A stretch of 64,000 nucleotides of DNA, from assembly GCA_003415625.1 (NCBI GenBank), contig PYIU01000003.1:7254001-7318000 (forward strand). Reading direction: 5' to 3'. Below the pieces are notes generated by a model. That model was not told the origin of the DNA. It did no database searches and saw only the letters and a program-made list of their open reading frames with translations. The position numbers were made by a program, and so were the translations under genes. This DNA comes from Aquanectria penicillioides (Eukaryota; Ascomycota; Sordariomycetes; Hypocreales; Nectriaceae). Positions 22,711 to 35,785 of the stretch are shown piece by piece; position 1 is the stretch's first letter, and each line of letters starts with the position of its first letter.

Positions 22711-24645
22711 TTAGAAGTGAGGAGCGTTGAGGACGAGACCCATGAGGCAGCCACCGAGGGTACCGGCAATGGGGATGGTCAAGAGCCAGGCGAGGAGCAG
22801 GAGACCGACTCGCTGGAAGTTAACAGCCTTGAGGGTACCGTTGCACAGACCGACACCGACAGTGGCACCAGTGATGCACATGGAAGTGGAGACGGGCAGA
22901 GAGTACTGAGAGAAAACAAGGACAGTGATGGCGGCACCCATCTCCATGGAGCAACCACGGCTGGGGAGTGGTAGGTAATCTTGTTACCCATGACTATGAG
23001 GAGTTAGCAAATCGGTCTCTAATGTGCAGGTGTTGGATTGAGTAAACATACCCTTCATGATGTTGTAACCGTAGGTGATGAGACCCAGAGAGATGGTAAG
23101 GGCGAGGACAGCGAGCTGCCAGACGGGGACGGGAGCCTTGGCGGCGGCAGCGTTGCCAGTGCTCCAGGCAGAGTAGATGACAGCCCAGGGACCGACAGAG
23201 TTACCGATATCGTTGGCACCGTGGGCGAAGGAAGCAGTGCAGGCAGTAAGAATCTGGATGAAGGAGTAGAGATGCTCGACCTCGTTGGGGTACTTCTTGG
23301 CGTTGGCGTAGACACGGGCCATGCGCTCACCCTCGGGGGTGCCGGAGATACCAGTCTGGGCAGCGTGGATGTCGTAGTGAAGACCGTAGAGGAGACCGAC
23401 AACAATCATAGCGGGGATACGCTTGGCCATGATGCGCATGTTGTTGAACTCGTAGATCTGACCAGCCCCCATGGGGTTCTGGTGGAGAGTGCGCATAGCC
23501 CAGCCGAGAGGACCACGCTTCTTGCGGAGCTTGGCGTGGAAGCGCTCCTGGCCCTGGGCGACAAGTTCCTGGTAGGAAGCCTGGTTGGTCTCGGCAGCGA
23601 CGAGGCTCTTCTCGTTGTCGCCAACAGTCTTGGGGCCCTCGGCAGCCTCAATGGAGTCGGGGGAGCGGGTGGAGTCAGAGTCAAGCTCCTCGTCGTGCTG
23701 GACAACGGCGTAGTTGGGGACCTGGGCGTCAGAGGCATCGGTGGGAGGAGTGCGCTTGAACAGGAGAGGACCCATGGGGACGTGGTACCACTTGACAGTG
23801 TAGTCCTTGTTGATGATCTTGGCGTAGGCGTAGGGAGCGAAGAAGATGGCAGCGAGAAGGCAGACACCACCGCCAGTGCCCATGGTGACGGCAACGATGT
23901 ACCAGGTGGGCTTCTTGCTGAGACCCAGGTTAGGGGATCCCTTGTAAACGATGGACAGGGTGCAAATGGTGGCGGCGACCAGGAAGAAGAAGGGAGAGGT
24001 CCAGACAGCCCAGGGAATGGGGTTCTTGCGCATGAGGACGACAGTCTTGATGAGCATGTAGATGGTGGCGGCGAAACCGGCAGAGATGGCGGGAGCCATA
24101 CCCAGACCAGCGAAGATGGCACCGAGACCCTTACCGTCGTTCCAGCCCCACTGGACCTTGGAGGCCCCGACGGTAGCAACACCGACACCAGCGACAGCGG
24201 AGATCAGAGAGTAAGTGGAAGAGACGTGGGCGGAGTTGCGAGTGCACCACATGACCCAAGAGGAAGCGGCAGCGAGAGCGCAGGTGAAGGCGAGCATCTG
24301 GACGCCGGCATTGCCCTGGAAGGCGGAGTTGGGGATGATTCCGTTCTTGATGGTATCGGCAGTTCGAGCACCGACAGTGATGGCACCGAGGAGTTCGAAG
24401 ATGGTACCGAAGATCATGGCCTGTCGGTAAGAGATAGATCGAGAGGAGACGGAAGTAGCCCAGGCGTTGGCGACATCGTCTGTAAGATGGGTTAGGTATG
24501 TTGTTGGGATAGACAAGCCAATTGGTGATTGGCTTGAGTTGAGTTGGTTGTCAGGGATCTACTTACTGGCACCGTTGTTGTAGGCATCCAACATGGCAAA
24601 CATTGTGCCAATGGCGAAGATGTAATCGTACTGGTGGAGCACCAT
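22711..24645 (-). CDS. PHO4-family sodium/phosphate symporter, one apparent frame break
   Basis: Exons 24645-24567, 24479-23052 and 22993-22711 give 596 residues once one missing base is allowed. It is a PHO4/PHO89-type high-affinity plasma-membrane phosphate permease. Duplicated PD001131-like signatures are seen as AYNNGANDVANAW (near the N-terminus, split by intron 1) and SFAHGANDIGNSVGPWA (C-terminal half). Many hydrophobic spans flank a large hydrophilic loop (about 280-370). In exon 3 the frame slips at the G run 22963-22966: ITYHSP is followed in the next frame by RGCSMEMGAAITV. One more G would join them and make the total 1,791 nt. The conserved C-terminus FQRVGLLLLAWLLTIPIAGT is intact, so an assembly error is likely. 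Expected induction by phosphate starvation is inferred from the family. Confidence 0.9.
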
Positions 24646-27600
24646 GGTTGCGGTCTGTTGCTCAGGTCGAGCTTGAGTGAGTGAATCCCAGGCGAAGAGT
24701 CAAAAAGATTAATTAGAATAAGGAGTAAAAGAGTATGCGGGTATCGTCTTCTTCTATTTCTGGGAAAGAAGTAGAAGTGAGAGGAGGGAGGGATTGGCGC
24801 TGGGGTGAAGAGGACAAGAGACACGAGGAGGAAAGGTCGAAGGTTAAGCGTGAAGCAAGAGGTTTATATAACACAAAGTGCAGAGATGCAGCAGCAAGAG
24901 AAAGCCCACATAGGTAGGTAGAAGAGAAACACGACGGGAGCTGGCATGGGAGCCGGGGAGGGCGTGCGGATGAGTGAGGGGGGGGTGTGAGAGTGGGAGA
25001 GACGAGGCCACGGGGATCGACGAGGCGTGTAGGATGGGAAGGAAGGAAGACTGAGAGCCCGGGTTGTTTGCCTGGAAGGTAGTGTAACTGGTGGTGCAAA
25101 TCCTTCGACTTGGAGGCAGACATGGAATCGCACGGGCGAGAGCGACTGAGAGGGCGTCCAGGGGGGGTCTCGTGAGTGAACATTGGGGTGTCCGTAGGGG
25201 TCGATGAGGACATTGGGCGTGGATGTGCGTGTGCGTAGTTACCCACTTGGCTCACCGAGGCTCGAGAAGGTGTTTTTTGGAAGTGTAAGCGTGCAGGCGT
25301 GCAGACGTGCAGCAGTTGACGGCCCCACCGTCGGTGCTTCAACTGGGGTTAGTATTGGGGTGGGGAGGCGTTGATGGCTTCAATGGGACGTGTTTGAAGC
25401 GGAGACGTTTTGGAGAGAGTGGGGAGAGAGAAAGCCTCCGGCTCAGCTAGAGAGAATGTGTGCATGTGTGTGCAAGCGCGCGGGAGCAAGAGACCGAGAG
25501 GGAGAGAGAGAGAGAGAGAAAGAGAGAGATCCAGAAACACAAGGAGGACCAGAGACACTGAGGCACAGAAAAACACACAGAGGGAGATGTTGATGAGCGT
25601 ACCCTACCCCCCCCCCCCCGTTCCGGCGAGATGGGCAAGCAATGGGCAGGCAAATTGCACCAAAGGCCAACGAAAGTCAAGCAAAGCCCGTGGACAAACG
25701 GTTGGACGGTTGGACGGTTGGAAGGCGATTGAGCGACGGATGGAGAGACCACAGGTGGCACACGACCGGAGGCTCTAGCAGTGTTTTGGGAAGCACATCC
25801 CGGGGCACACGATGGGTCTGCTTGACCAGGCTCCTCTTTCTCTCTCAGTCTCCGTCACTCTCTCTCCGTCAAATCTAGCTCATCTACCAGTCACCCGTCC
25901 ATCCTGGGACCTGCGGGGGCTGAATGCATTGGGCTGAAGGGGTCGCCGGTCGACGATTTGGTTTTGGCTCCTCGAGCATGGGGCGCGTGCCGGGTCCAGA
26001 TGAGGATTTTCTTGTACTCCGTATGATACGAGACATTGGCGACGCGGGCGGAAGAGAGATGCCAAGAGAAAAGGCTTCTCGGTAGGCTCAACACAGCAAG
26101 CATCCAGCAGGACCCTGCTTCTTGGCCGACAGAAAGCCGAGCGATGACCAAGAAAATACAAAATTGAAAAATAGCCATCAAAAGCGTGACTGCGGTCGCC
26201 GGGCGTTGGGCATCTCGCAGGCCTTCGGTTCCCATTTTGGTCAAGAACTGGCATTAACGTCTTGGCATGGTGCGTATGAACCCCGGAACCTCTCCAGGGA
26301 GCCATCCAACCCGTCCTGCAGAGCATCTTCGGGGAGTCGAGGAGCTTATCGGACCCTGTCGTATGGATTCGCCAAGGATCTTGCCAAGCCCGGCCAAGAC
26401 TGGCCAAGACTGGCCAAGTCTAGCCAAGCCGGTTGACAGGGGTTTGGGGGGCCAGGGTTGGACGAGGGCTGCGCAAGGTTGCTGAAGGTTACTGAGGCGA
26501 TACCCAGCGTTGACTAGCTCGCGACGCGGCTTTCGCCCACAACCGAAGCCCCCTTTGCAAGGTCCCGCGCCTAAGACCTCCCAAAGGACCCTAACGAGTA
26601 ACGACCCTAAAAGACGTCTTGTCCCCCCGGATGCCCCTCAGCAAACCGTGGCCATAGCTTGACCACACGTGGGGAAATCAAGATCTCTGATAGGGTTACC
26701 GACAACCTCAATCGCCCCGTCATGCCCAGCTCTTGGCCGCACCGTCCTCCGTCCTCCGTCTCGGCCATCGAGAATCTTGCGCTGAGGTCACTGGAAAGTC
26801 GCCCCTAGGTCGCATGATTCCGCCTCTGGATCCTCTCTCCGGGTCCCCTCTCCTCGGTCGGCCCAGTTCGCCCTTCGGTCGTCTCGCCACCGTCTCAAAC
26901 GAGCACGCGCGCACTCGCACTCGCCGTCGCCGGTGCTTGCTGCTGGTTGCTGGTTGCTGGCTGCTGGTGGATGCATGGATGGAGTCCCCGTAAATCCTGC
27001 CCCTCCAGGGCTCCAGCTCCAGTTCCAGCACCCCTCCCCCCCCATACCCCCATAACAGCCAGTCGTCAGCACTGCGAACATGACCCAAACGTTATGGTAA
27101 AAATTAACCTTGGAAAAAAGGTTCATTTCGCAGATTCCCACACTAATCCCCATTGCCTTCCCCGCCGAAAATCTGATGATTCAAGCAATCCAGCAATCTG
27201 TGCTTTTGCTAACCCCCCACCCCCACGTGCCTCTGTCCATCGCATTCAATGGGTTCCAACGTCGTCGTCGCCGGAGTAGGTACGCGTTGCACGCCGTGTC
27301 ATCGAGGCTTGGCGAACGAGACCATGGAAATGAACATTTGATTTTTGCTTGTCGTTCGTTTGTCGTTCAGGCGCAACTATCTAACTGCTGCAAACGGCGA
27401 CTCCGGCCACCGAGCCGAAGGATCCAGCACGTTGTCCTTCAGCTCCCAAAACGTGGTCCGACGCTCAATTCTCATTGCAACCGACACACATATTCGGATA
27501 TGGCCTTGAATCAGCCTGAGCCTGCAATTTCCAAATCCCCATGGCCCAGGAAAGAAAAGGGAACAAAAAAATAAAATGCAACACTCGTCTTTTTTCTTTT

Positions 27601-30533
27601 TTTCCAATGTCATGCACCCATCCGCCTTGGCGCCAACCCTTTCCATGCATTCTCTCACCCTTCTCTCGATCGCCAAGTTGCTTGGGTGCGCACCCGGGCA
27701 ACCCTCAAGAGATCGCCAAGGCCTGCAAGACACCACACCCGCACACCCGCAACGTGATGCCGTACCAGCCCTTCATTTGCCAAGCACCACAAGACGGAAC
27801 ATAGCGATCGCCAAGCTGCCAAGGTGGCTAAACTATCCGCAATCCATGTCGCGCCTTGCACGACGTGCCGTCAAATCATCCCTTCCCAGAGGCTCCCTTT
27901 TGAGGGGTGTCGGGCAACCGCCAAACCAAAAGAACATGGCTCCAAATTCCCTTATCTTCCTAATCGAGCTTCCCGTCCAACGCCATCGCTACGCCGTCGC
28001 GAAACCCAAAGATCTAGACTAGCTCGGTCCGTTTCTCGCTAACTGCTACTCTTTTTTTTTTTCTCATTGGTCTCACCCAGTCTGTTTGGATGGCTGCACA
28101 TCCAAGCCGGCTGGGCGGAGCTTGTTTGTCGGCCACCAAAAAACGGCATTCCTGGGCAACTGACAAGGACGTGATTGGCAGTGCTAGGAACGCATCGGTC
28201 TCCTCCCAACTAGGTTTGAAAATCCCACGGCTGCAGATCATATATAGCGCCTCTGCACTATGTCTTTGACCAACTTAGACATTCGTCTCGCGGGGGAGAC
28301 ATGCGGGCCGCTCGAGCATCATTGCCTTCACCGTCATCGAGTTCGCCTATTGTATGTGTCTGAGTGGTTGTGCCCCATGGTCCCGGAGGTCGACCGAACT
28401 GCCGTCCACGACACACTAACAAATGCTCCTCCTAGTGCGCTTACTCACTCGATCTCCTTTCCTGGATTTCTCGGACACTTTTGGATATCAAACCATCTGC
28501 TCCTCATAGGTCCTTCGTTCTGGCCTGGATGCACAAGCATCACCCGGTGTGTCCGATCTGCGGCTCCGTCGACCAGCTCAGGCAAGTCATGCATCAACTT
28601 CACCCACTGTGACGTTAACTCAGTAGCAAGGAGACCCCGGGTTGGGCGATTATTCTGCCTCCAAAGAGAGAGTCTTTCTTGTCGTGATTTTTGCCAGCTA
28701 AGCGCCACAAGCCGGAGCCGACAAGATCTCCATGATCTCAATAGCTAAGTTCGAGGCCTCACGCCCATTGTTAGCTCGTTGACCCTTCAGCCTCTCTCTT
28801 TTTTTTCGACTCTCTTACCGGTAGTCTCCTCTAGCTTCCCGAGTGCTCGGATTCGAGCGCGAAGCTGGTAGCCTAGTTGACTAGTGGACTTAAACTTTTT
28901 TTTTTTTTTGCTGTGGTCCTTTTTGTCCTTTAACCCACATCGCAAAGCTAGTCCTGTGGGGTGTGTCCCAATGGGCTGCCTTCCCTTCCCACTCCCTGCC
29001 TGGGAGTGACCGGCCTCCAAGCTAAGTTGTGCAGGCCAATATGATGGTCCCGGAAGTTCTCTTCGTTGGGGAGAGACCATTGCCTGGTCTAGCAGAATAG
29101 TTGTGTGGGTGGGGAGCTCTCCAGGACGATCGAGCTGCCAGTTGCCGGCCTCACGCGGGCTCTGATGCGCGCAAATCCAGACTCCCAGTCCAGCTCACGT
29201 AGTTAGTGTACGGCGTAGACAATGGGCTTCGTTGGTTCCCTTTTTCGGTTTCCCAGCTCACCGTTAGACTGGGTCGGCGGCAATATTGAGGAAATAGCCC
29301 GGTCAATTCCGAGGAGTAGCCGCCTCTTTCTGCCCAAACCTGCCTTGTTTGCATCCCAAACGGGGATCTAGACGAGGACATGGCTGTGAGCACGCAGCCG
29401 CCGTAGCATCCAGATTTATTGAATCCGATATGCCAAGGGTCATCTGGATCTACCGGTCCATCCGGGCCCTATCAGCCACACAGCCCAATCGGAAGTCGCC
29501 ATCTGCCTCTCGTGAGTAAACCACCCATCAGCATGGCGACTAGATCAACCCAGATTCGTAGACCGGAGCTGTAATATGGTGTTGCCACTGAGAGTCAGCC
29601 CCCCCCATGACCTGCCTATTTCCGCTTCCATCTCCATAGTCTGCCCGAGTGGTTTCTTGGCATCTTGGACCCTTGCATTGCTGAACGAGTGATGTGGGAG
29701 GGTGATACTTACCCTACACCGGACATCAAATTGCCGTTGGATGAAGAGACACTGCTCTTGTTCGGGAATACGCTGGGTAACCAAGTACGATGTGATTATG
29801 ACACGTTAAGGTTTCCTTTTGGGGGTATTTTTTTTTTTTCATTAGATGCGAACATAGTTACTTCCTTTCGTGTAATGTTTTTAGAAAGTCGATTGAAGCG
29901 TTTCGGGGGTAGTTTTTCGGCTATGGTCACAACTAAAAGATCTGACAATTGTGGCAAACTACACGATTGGTCGAACAGGAACCCCTGAAAGCGTATACGC
30001 TTGTTCCACTTGCTACCGCAAACCTGATTGCAAATCTCTTCTATTTCCTTGAAAAAACTGTTGCCACGCAGCTATTGCGCTTGGCAAACCTAGCCCACGT
30101 GATCAATCAGCTCAAACCACACAGCTGAATAACTCATCATAATCGAGACGTGAAATGATCCATCAATTTTCAAAATGCTATTCTAGTGTCTCATCATAGC
30201 CCATGTAATGTTTCCATGGTAAAACAGTATTGCTTGCTGCCTCGCTTCCTCGGCTCGCGATATCGCTGATTGTGCGATTCTGACGCGCCCTCCACACCGA
30301 AAAACGCGTGATGGGTCCGTGATGGATCAAGCCACGCCTTGGCAATTCCTCAGCTTGCCTAGGTTCCTGGATTTAGGCTTTGTTTCAACGTGGTCTCGTG
30401 ACCTATGTGTGGGCGCGAAAAACCCGATTCCTCGATGGACTTGTTGGGTGCTATGTGCTATTGACACTCACCGCGAAATCTAGGAGGAGGGAGCCACGAG
30501 GGATCTCGAGACAGGATCAAGCACATAATACAT
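24646..30533. other. 5.9-kb stretch without a recognisable gene
   Basis: No open frame on either strand shows a domain, and attempts to splice neighbouring frames gave nothing protein-like. It contains low-complexity DNA: (GA)n at 25500-25530, a C run at 25610-25619, and a roughly 10-bp GCCAAG-periodic array at 26371-26431. Homopolymer T/A tracts occur at 28056-28063, 28895-28910 and 29829-29839. The first ~700 bp is presumably the phosphate permease promoter. No tRNA or 5S rRNA was found by eye. Confidence 0.4.
26371..26431 (+). repeat. GCCAAG-periodic short tandem array
   Basis: GCCAAG recurs about every 10 bp six times, in units close to GGCCAAGACT. Three consecutive units are nearly perfect at 26392-26420. 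Confidence 0.7.
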
Positions 30534-31994
30534 TTATAATTTGGCCTTGGCAGACTGTGCCTGAGTCTCTACCGTGTCTTTGTTGGTGCGTGGAGACTGG
30601 TCATCTGCCGCGCGTTCCTTTTCCTCGCGTGCATCATTTTGTATCCGCGTTTGCAGCCACTCTTCTATTGCTCTTGAGAGAGCCTCAACATTTTCTCTGG
30701 TATTCCCGGCGTGTAGGCAAATTCTCACCCTCTCACTTCCTACCGGCACCGTCGGAGCTACTATCGGCCTCACCATGAAGCCCTTGCTTTGACAGTGCTG
30801 CGCGAGGCTTCGAGGGTGTGAGGTGAAGACGGGAATGATGGGGGACTTGGGAGCTTCTTGGTTCAAGGATAGTAACTCAGAGTTGGGTTGGCAGCGAGCA
30901 ACTAGGGACTGAATCAAGTTGTGAGTATGGCCCATGAGATCATGTAGGCTGCGAGTGAGAGGCTCTCCGCCGTTGCTCATGAGGAAATCGTAGGTGACCT
31001 TTATGCTGGCTAGGGATGGGAAGGCCATGGCAGTGGTGTAGATGAGTGTTCGTGCGTAATTGATGAGATATGCTCGTGTCATGGGAGATGAGAGAACGAT
31101 CGCTAATGAGATAGTCAGTCATCAATTTGCCAGAAAGAATTGCTCGCCCTAGGAACCCACCTCCGGAGCAGCCCATGGCTTTGCCAAAGGTGTGTACCCG
31201 AGCAAAAACCTGTTCTTCGAGCCCTAGCTCACAGACTAAACCCCGTCCCTGGTGACCAAAGATGCCCGTAGAATGTGCCTCGTCGACAATGACATAGCCG
31301 TTGCCCTTGGGCAGCCGCTGTTTTACACATTCAACAACTTCTCGCAGTGGCGTAACATCCCCGTCCATGCTGTAAACGCCCTCGACGGCCACGAACACGT
31401 TCCTATCACCCCTGGATATTTCTTCTCCATGTTCCCCAGTCACAAGGTTATTCAGGACCCCATCGAGACCTTCAATGCCATTTCCTGACTGGCCAGGCTC
31501 GCTTCTGACTGTGTTATGACGGAACGGCAGTTTCTGCGTGGCACGGCTTAGCCTCATCCCATCATGCACACTGGCATGTATGAGCTCATCGTAGACAATG
31601 ATGTCACCCGGCTGAGGCGCGCAGCTGAACAAGCCGACATTGGCATCGAACCCAGAGGTGAAGAGGAGCCCCGACTTCGCGCCATGAAAGGCAGCAATGT
31701 CGCGCTCGAGCGTTTCGGCAAAGGCGCTGTTCCCGTCGAGAAGCCTTGAGCCGCCAGATCCAAGAATTGGAGTCGAGTCTGATGCCGCATGTGAGGGCTC
31801 GACGATGTGGGTTTGAAGGAGAGATATGTATGCACGTTGAACGTCTGGGTTGCTGGCCAGTGAGAGGTACGAATTGGAAGAAAAATCCACCATGCCGGGG
31901 AGACGGTTGTCAGACGACGCAGCTGCGAGCGTGTCTCGCGACGGGCGAGCGCAGAGTTAAACTTGTCCTCCAACGAGGACATTTTCGTGTCCAT
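30534..31994 (-). CDS. bioF: 8-amino-7-oxononanoate (KAPA) synthase, peroxisomal type, one apparent frame break
   Basis: Exons 31994-31161 and 31102-30534. With one base added the protein is 467 residues. It is a fold-type I PLP enzyme: SNSYLSLASNP near the start, FTSGFDANVG, VDEAHSTGIFG (cofactor Asp and His), and the Schiff-base lysine in TFGKAMGCSG, directly before the intron whose removal restores GAIVLSSPMTRAYLINYAR. It joins pimeloyl-CoA with alanine to give KAPA, the first committed step of biotin synthesis. The C-terminus is AKL, a PTS1 signal, in line with peroxisomal KAPA synthase reported in fungi and plants. The frame breaks at 31895-31900 (one G/C short in the CCGGGG run) between RRLTTVSP and MVDFSSN. 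The biotin gene bioDA is head to head. Confidence 0.9.
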
Positions 31995-32246
31995 GTCAAT
32001 CAATATCTGCCAGCTGCGTTATCACAAACAGGCATATGTACAGCACCGTAACAAAACGAAAAACCCCGACTCTCTGGCGCGAAACACGCGACATGTGCGC
32101 TTCCGAGCTCCCCGCCGCTCAACCGAGTACGGCGCCCTCAACGGGTTCTAGAACAGTGGGGTAAAAGCCCTTTATGCGGCGCGATACATGTCACCATGGC
32201 TCATTGTGCTGCAACGCACAGTATACATAAATTTGCTCTTGGCCCT

Positions 32247-32286
<40 letters not shown>

Positions 32287-33062
32287 TCGGTCAGTTCCCG
32301 TTGGCGAGGACCCTTGGCCGGGCCTAGGTAGCCCGTCGGCCCGGGCGGCTAATTATTGAGGAATGTCGAGATGGTAAAAATAACTATGGCGATCGCGTTT
32401 GAGACCAGATTGAAGAAGAGGGAGGGAAGATGGAAAATAGGATTGAGATTGAAATGACAATTTACCCCGACTACATCAGCTCCGAAAGCGATGAATCGAT
32501 GGAAGAAGGTTACGTTTCTAGGTCGACTGCCCTGGACTGAACTGAACCCTGGTGGCGCCCTATGTGTGTGCATGCATGCATCGCGGGGAAAGAGGGGTTT
32601 GCGAGATTTACAAGGTGCATAGCTTGAGCAGAGACTCACGAGTCACAATGACGTTGCAGAGCATACGGATAGTGCCATGATCAATTGAAACGTGACTGTC
32701 TGGATGAGCCGGGGTTCGATGGCGAATTGAAACAATTCCAGAAATGCTGCGTTGCCAAGCTCTACAGCACAGCAAAGAGCTTCAGCATCCAGCTCTAATG
32801 CAAATCAGGCTAAGCAACCTGCTGTTGGACCTTTGTTGAGGCGGAAAGCCTACCTAGGAAGGCTGCGGAAGAGACGGCGTCGGCTCGGTAGTCGTCCAAC
32901 TGCCGAGCAAGGCCGACATAAGCCGTCCGGGTTCAACAATCCGTGGTGATCAGCGTCGCCCAACAATTCCCCATTGAGCAGATCGATTCCGACAGGCTTG
33001 GAGTTGAAGGGTTGCGAATACCAATTGACTTTTCTTGATTCCCCGTCTCCCGGCTTCTGATC
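31995..33062. promoter_or_regulatory. Shared divergent promoter of the biotin pair
   Basis: 1.07 kb lies between the bioF and bioDA start codons with no conserved ORF. A (TG)16 microsatellite occupies 32250-32283 near the centre. Coordinated expression is inferred only from the arrangement. Confidence 0.55.
32250..32283 (+). repeat. (TG)n microsatellite
   Basis: About 17 perfect TG dinucleotides in the bioF/bioDA intergenic region. A likely polymorphic marker. Confidence 0.95.
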
Positions 33063-35674
33063 ATGGCGCCGCCCGTCGGCGCCCTGCTCTGGCGCTCCCT
33101 CCGTGCTCATCAGGTCTACGGCGCCAACACAGAGGTGGGCAAGACAATCCTCACAACCGTCCTTTGCAATTCTGCGTCAAAGAATTGGAAGAATGAGCAA
33201 GTCTCATATTTGAAGCCTGTTTCGACAGGGCCGCTGGACGAAGCTGATGATAGGTGTATGCACTCAGCCAGCCCTACATATTGGAGGGTCTCAGCTAACG
33301 AGGCGTAGAGGTCATGTCCACGGCAGCTTGATGAGTCTCAGACCCGGAACTGACGCTGCCTTGTATCCCGCGACAGACACATTGGTACTTATGCACCCGA
33401 TGTTATAAACCAAACATTGTTTCAATACGACATTCCGGCCAGCCCGCATTCAGCTGCCGCTGTGTCAAGCAAGGTGATACAATTCAATTCCCGAACCCCA
33501 CTCAAATCGCGAAGTTGCTCACACAGCCAAGCCAACCCCAACGGACCGTGAACTGCTGGCAAAGATCCACGATCACGTATCAGCCAGAGCTCAGCAGGGC
33601 TTCGGTTGGTTGTTCCTTGAAACGGCCGGTGGTGTTCACTCCCCTGGACCCTCGGGGACTACTCAAGCGGACCTCTATGCTCCGCTGCGCTTGCCCGTGG
33701 TTCTCGTCGGTGACTCAAAGCTTGGAGGCATTTCGCAAACCATCTCAGCTTTCGAATCGCTAAGGCTCCGCGGATACGACGTAGAGAGCGTTTTGTTGTT
33801 TAGAGATGCGATATACGAGAATCATCAATACCTAACTGACTACTTTGGCGACAAATATGGGGTTCCCGTTGGGACAGTCGCCAAGCCGCCAAAGAGAGAT
33901 CAGAACTTGACTTTGGATAGGAAGAATATGACTGGGTACTATGATGAATCGAGCAATCAGCCTTCTATCCGAGAAGTGCTTGTCCATCTGGATCAGCGAC
34001 ATCAAAACCGTCTCACTCGTCTCGAAGAAATGCCCGCAAAGGCGCATCAACATTTCTGGTACCCATTTACTCAGCAGAAGATGGTCTCTCCTGAACGCAT
34101 CACGGCCATCGACTCCGCGTACGGAGATCACTTCCAAACCCTGAAGCCGCAGACCGATGCCCAATCCAATGTTCTGCAGCCCTCGTTTGACGGTTCCGCC
34201 TCCTGGTGGACTCAGGGTCTCGGCCACGCCAACCCGAAGCTGACTCTCGCAGCGGCTTACGCTGCTGGCCGCTACGGACATGTCATGTTTGCAGAGACTG
34301 TTCATGAGCCCTCGCTTGCTCTGGCGGAGACGCTGCTCCAGGGACTTGAAAACCCACGTTTGACCCGGCTTTTCTACTCCGACAATGGCAGCACTGGCTG
34401 TGAGGTGGCTATCAAGATGGCGCTCCGAGCCGCGCGTGTACGATATGGTTGGGGGACAGATGCGAAGTTGGGAATTCTTGGCTTGAAGGGTAGCTACCAT
34501 GGAGATACCATCGGAGCAATGGACTGCGCCGAGCCCTGCACCTTCAACGAAAAGGTCGAGTGGTACGAGGGCAAAGGTTTCTGGTTTGACTATCCCACCG
34601 TCCAGTGCACAGGAGGGAAGTGGATTGTCGATGTCCCCGAGAGCCTGAGATCTGAGCTTGGAAACGGCGAGGAATTCTCCTCCCTGTCTAGTGTATTTGA
34701 TGTCACCACCAGAGAGCAGGCTGAGTTGTGCCGCAAGTACGAGACTTATATCGAGAAGACCCTGGCCCAGCTCCAGAAGCAGGGACAGAAGTTCGGTGCC
34801 CTCATGATGGAGCCTATCATCCTTGGTGCTGGTGGCATGATCTTTGTGTAAGTTTTCGCGTTTCCTTGATGATTGATGGAATGCTAACATGTACAGTGAT
34901 CCTCTCTTCCAACGAACCCTGGTCAACGTTGTTCGCCGCTCTTCCCACCTGTTCAGCACGACCAAACTCTCATCCTCTGCTTCCGATGACACCAGCAACG
35001 CTTGGTCTGGTCTTCCAGTGGTCTTTGACGAGGTCTTCACTGGCTTGTATCGTCTTGGTCGATACTCGTCCTCCTCTTTCCTTGGCGTTCACCCTGATGT
35101 TTCCGTCCATGCCAAGCTCTTGACTGGCGGACTTGTCCCTCTCTGCACTACCTTGGCCTCCCAGAGCGTGTTTGATGCCTTTGTCAGCGACGACAAGAGC
35201 GACGCGCTGCTGCATGGCCACAGCTACACGGCGCATCCGGTGGGGTGCCAGGTTGCGCTAGAATCGTTGAAGGAGATGAAGCAAATGGAAGAGCAGGGCG
35301 CATGGGACGCTTTCAAGACCAATGGTTGGGTTGCCTCGACCGACAATTCGCAGAGCCCCAACAAGCCTGAAGCTTGGTCTGTCTGGTCTCGCTCCTTCAT
35401 CGATGCTGTCTCCCACAACAGTGCGCGAGTCGGCAGTGTTTGGGCACTGGGAAGTGTTCTTGCCATCACTCTGCGTAGTGATGATGGTGCTGGATATAAG
35501 AGCACCGCCGCGCTGACTCTCCAGGCTCGACTGCGCGAGGGTGATGCGGAAGGACGATGGAATGTGCATGCCCGCGTGCTGGGTAACGTTTTTTACATTA
35601 TGACTGGCCAGAAGACCACTCCTGAAGGTATGAGTGAGCTAGAAGGGATTCTTACAAAGGCCTTGTCGGCGTAA
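33063..35674 (+). CDS. bioDA: Bifunctional dethiobiotin synthetase / DAPA aminotransferase
   Basis: Exons 33063-33253, 33377-33473, 33532-34847 and 34897-35674 give 793 residues. The N-terminal third is BioD: P-loop GANTEVGKT (about 22-30), LKPVSTGP, and ETAGGVHSP. From about residue 240 follows BioA, a class III aminotransferase: HFWYPFTQQ (conserved BioA start), SWWTQGLGHANP, YHGDTIGAM and the PLP lysine in HAKLLTGGLVPL. It converts KAPA to DAPA, then to dethiobiotin; the fusion is usual in fungi and plants. The third intron-exon junction uses a CCAAG acceptor (33531) instead of the CACAG five bases earlier, because only this keeps SSKPTPTDRELL in frame. The mature gene is intact. Convergent with the next gene, 111 bp apart. 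Confidence 0.94.
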
Positions 35675-35785
35675 ATACGTCGAGGGAGCGTTGGGGGAAA
35701 TGGACTAAATGTAAAAAGTACACAGCATCAAGTTCAGAAAAGTTTGGGTCACATCATATCATAGTATTTTCGTACTTTTACCATG

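Noticed and set aside
28260..28748. 162-codon plus-strand frame
   Set aside because: No domain or conserved-looking segment, and irregular composition; treated as chance.
29640..29700. tRNA-like GCCCGAGTGGTTTC stretch
   Set aside because: It resembles a D-arm, but no matching acceptor stem or T-arm consensus was found within tRNA length.
32150..32180. Second Tc1 terminal repeat (ACAGTGGGGTAAAAG)
   Set aside because: Only a dozen bases agree and no partner repeat or TA-flanked opposite end was found nearby.
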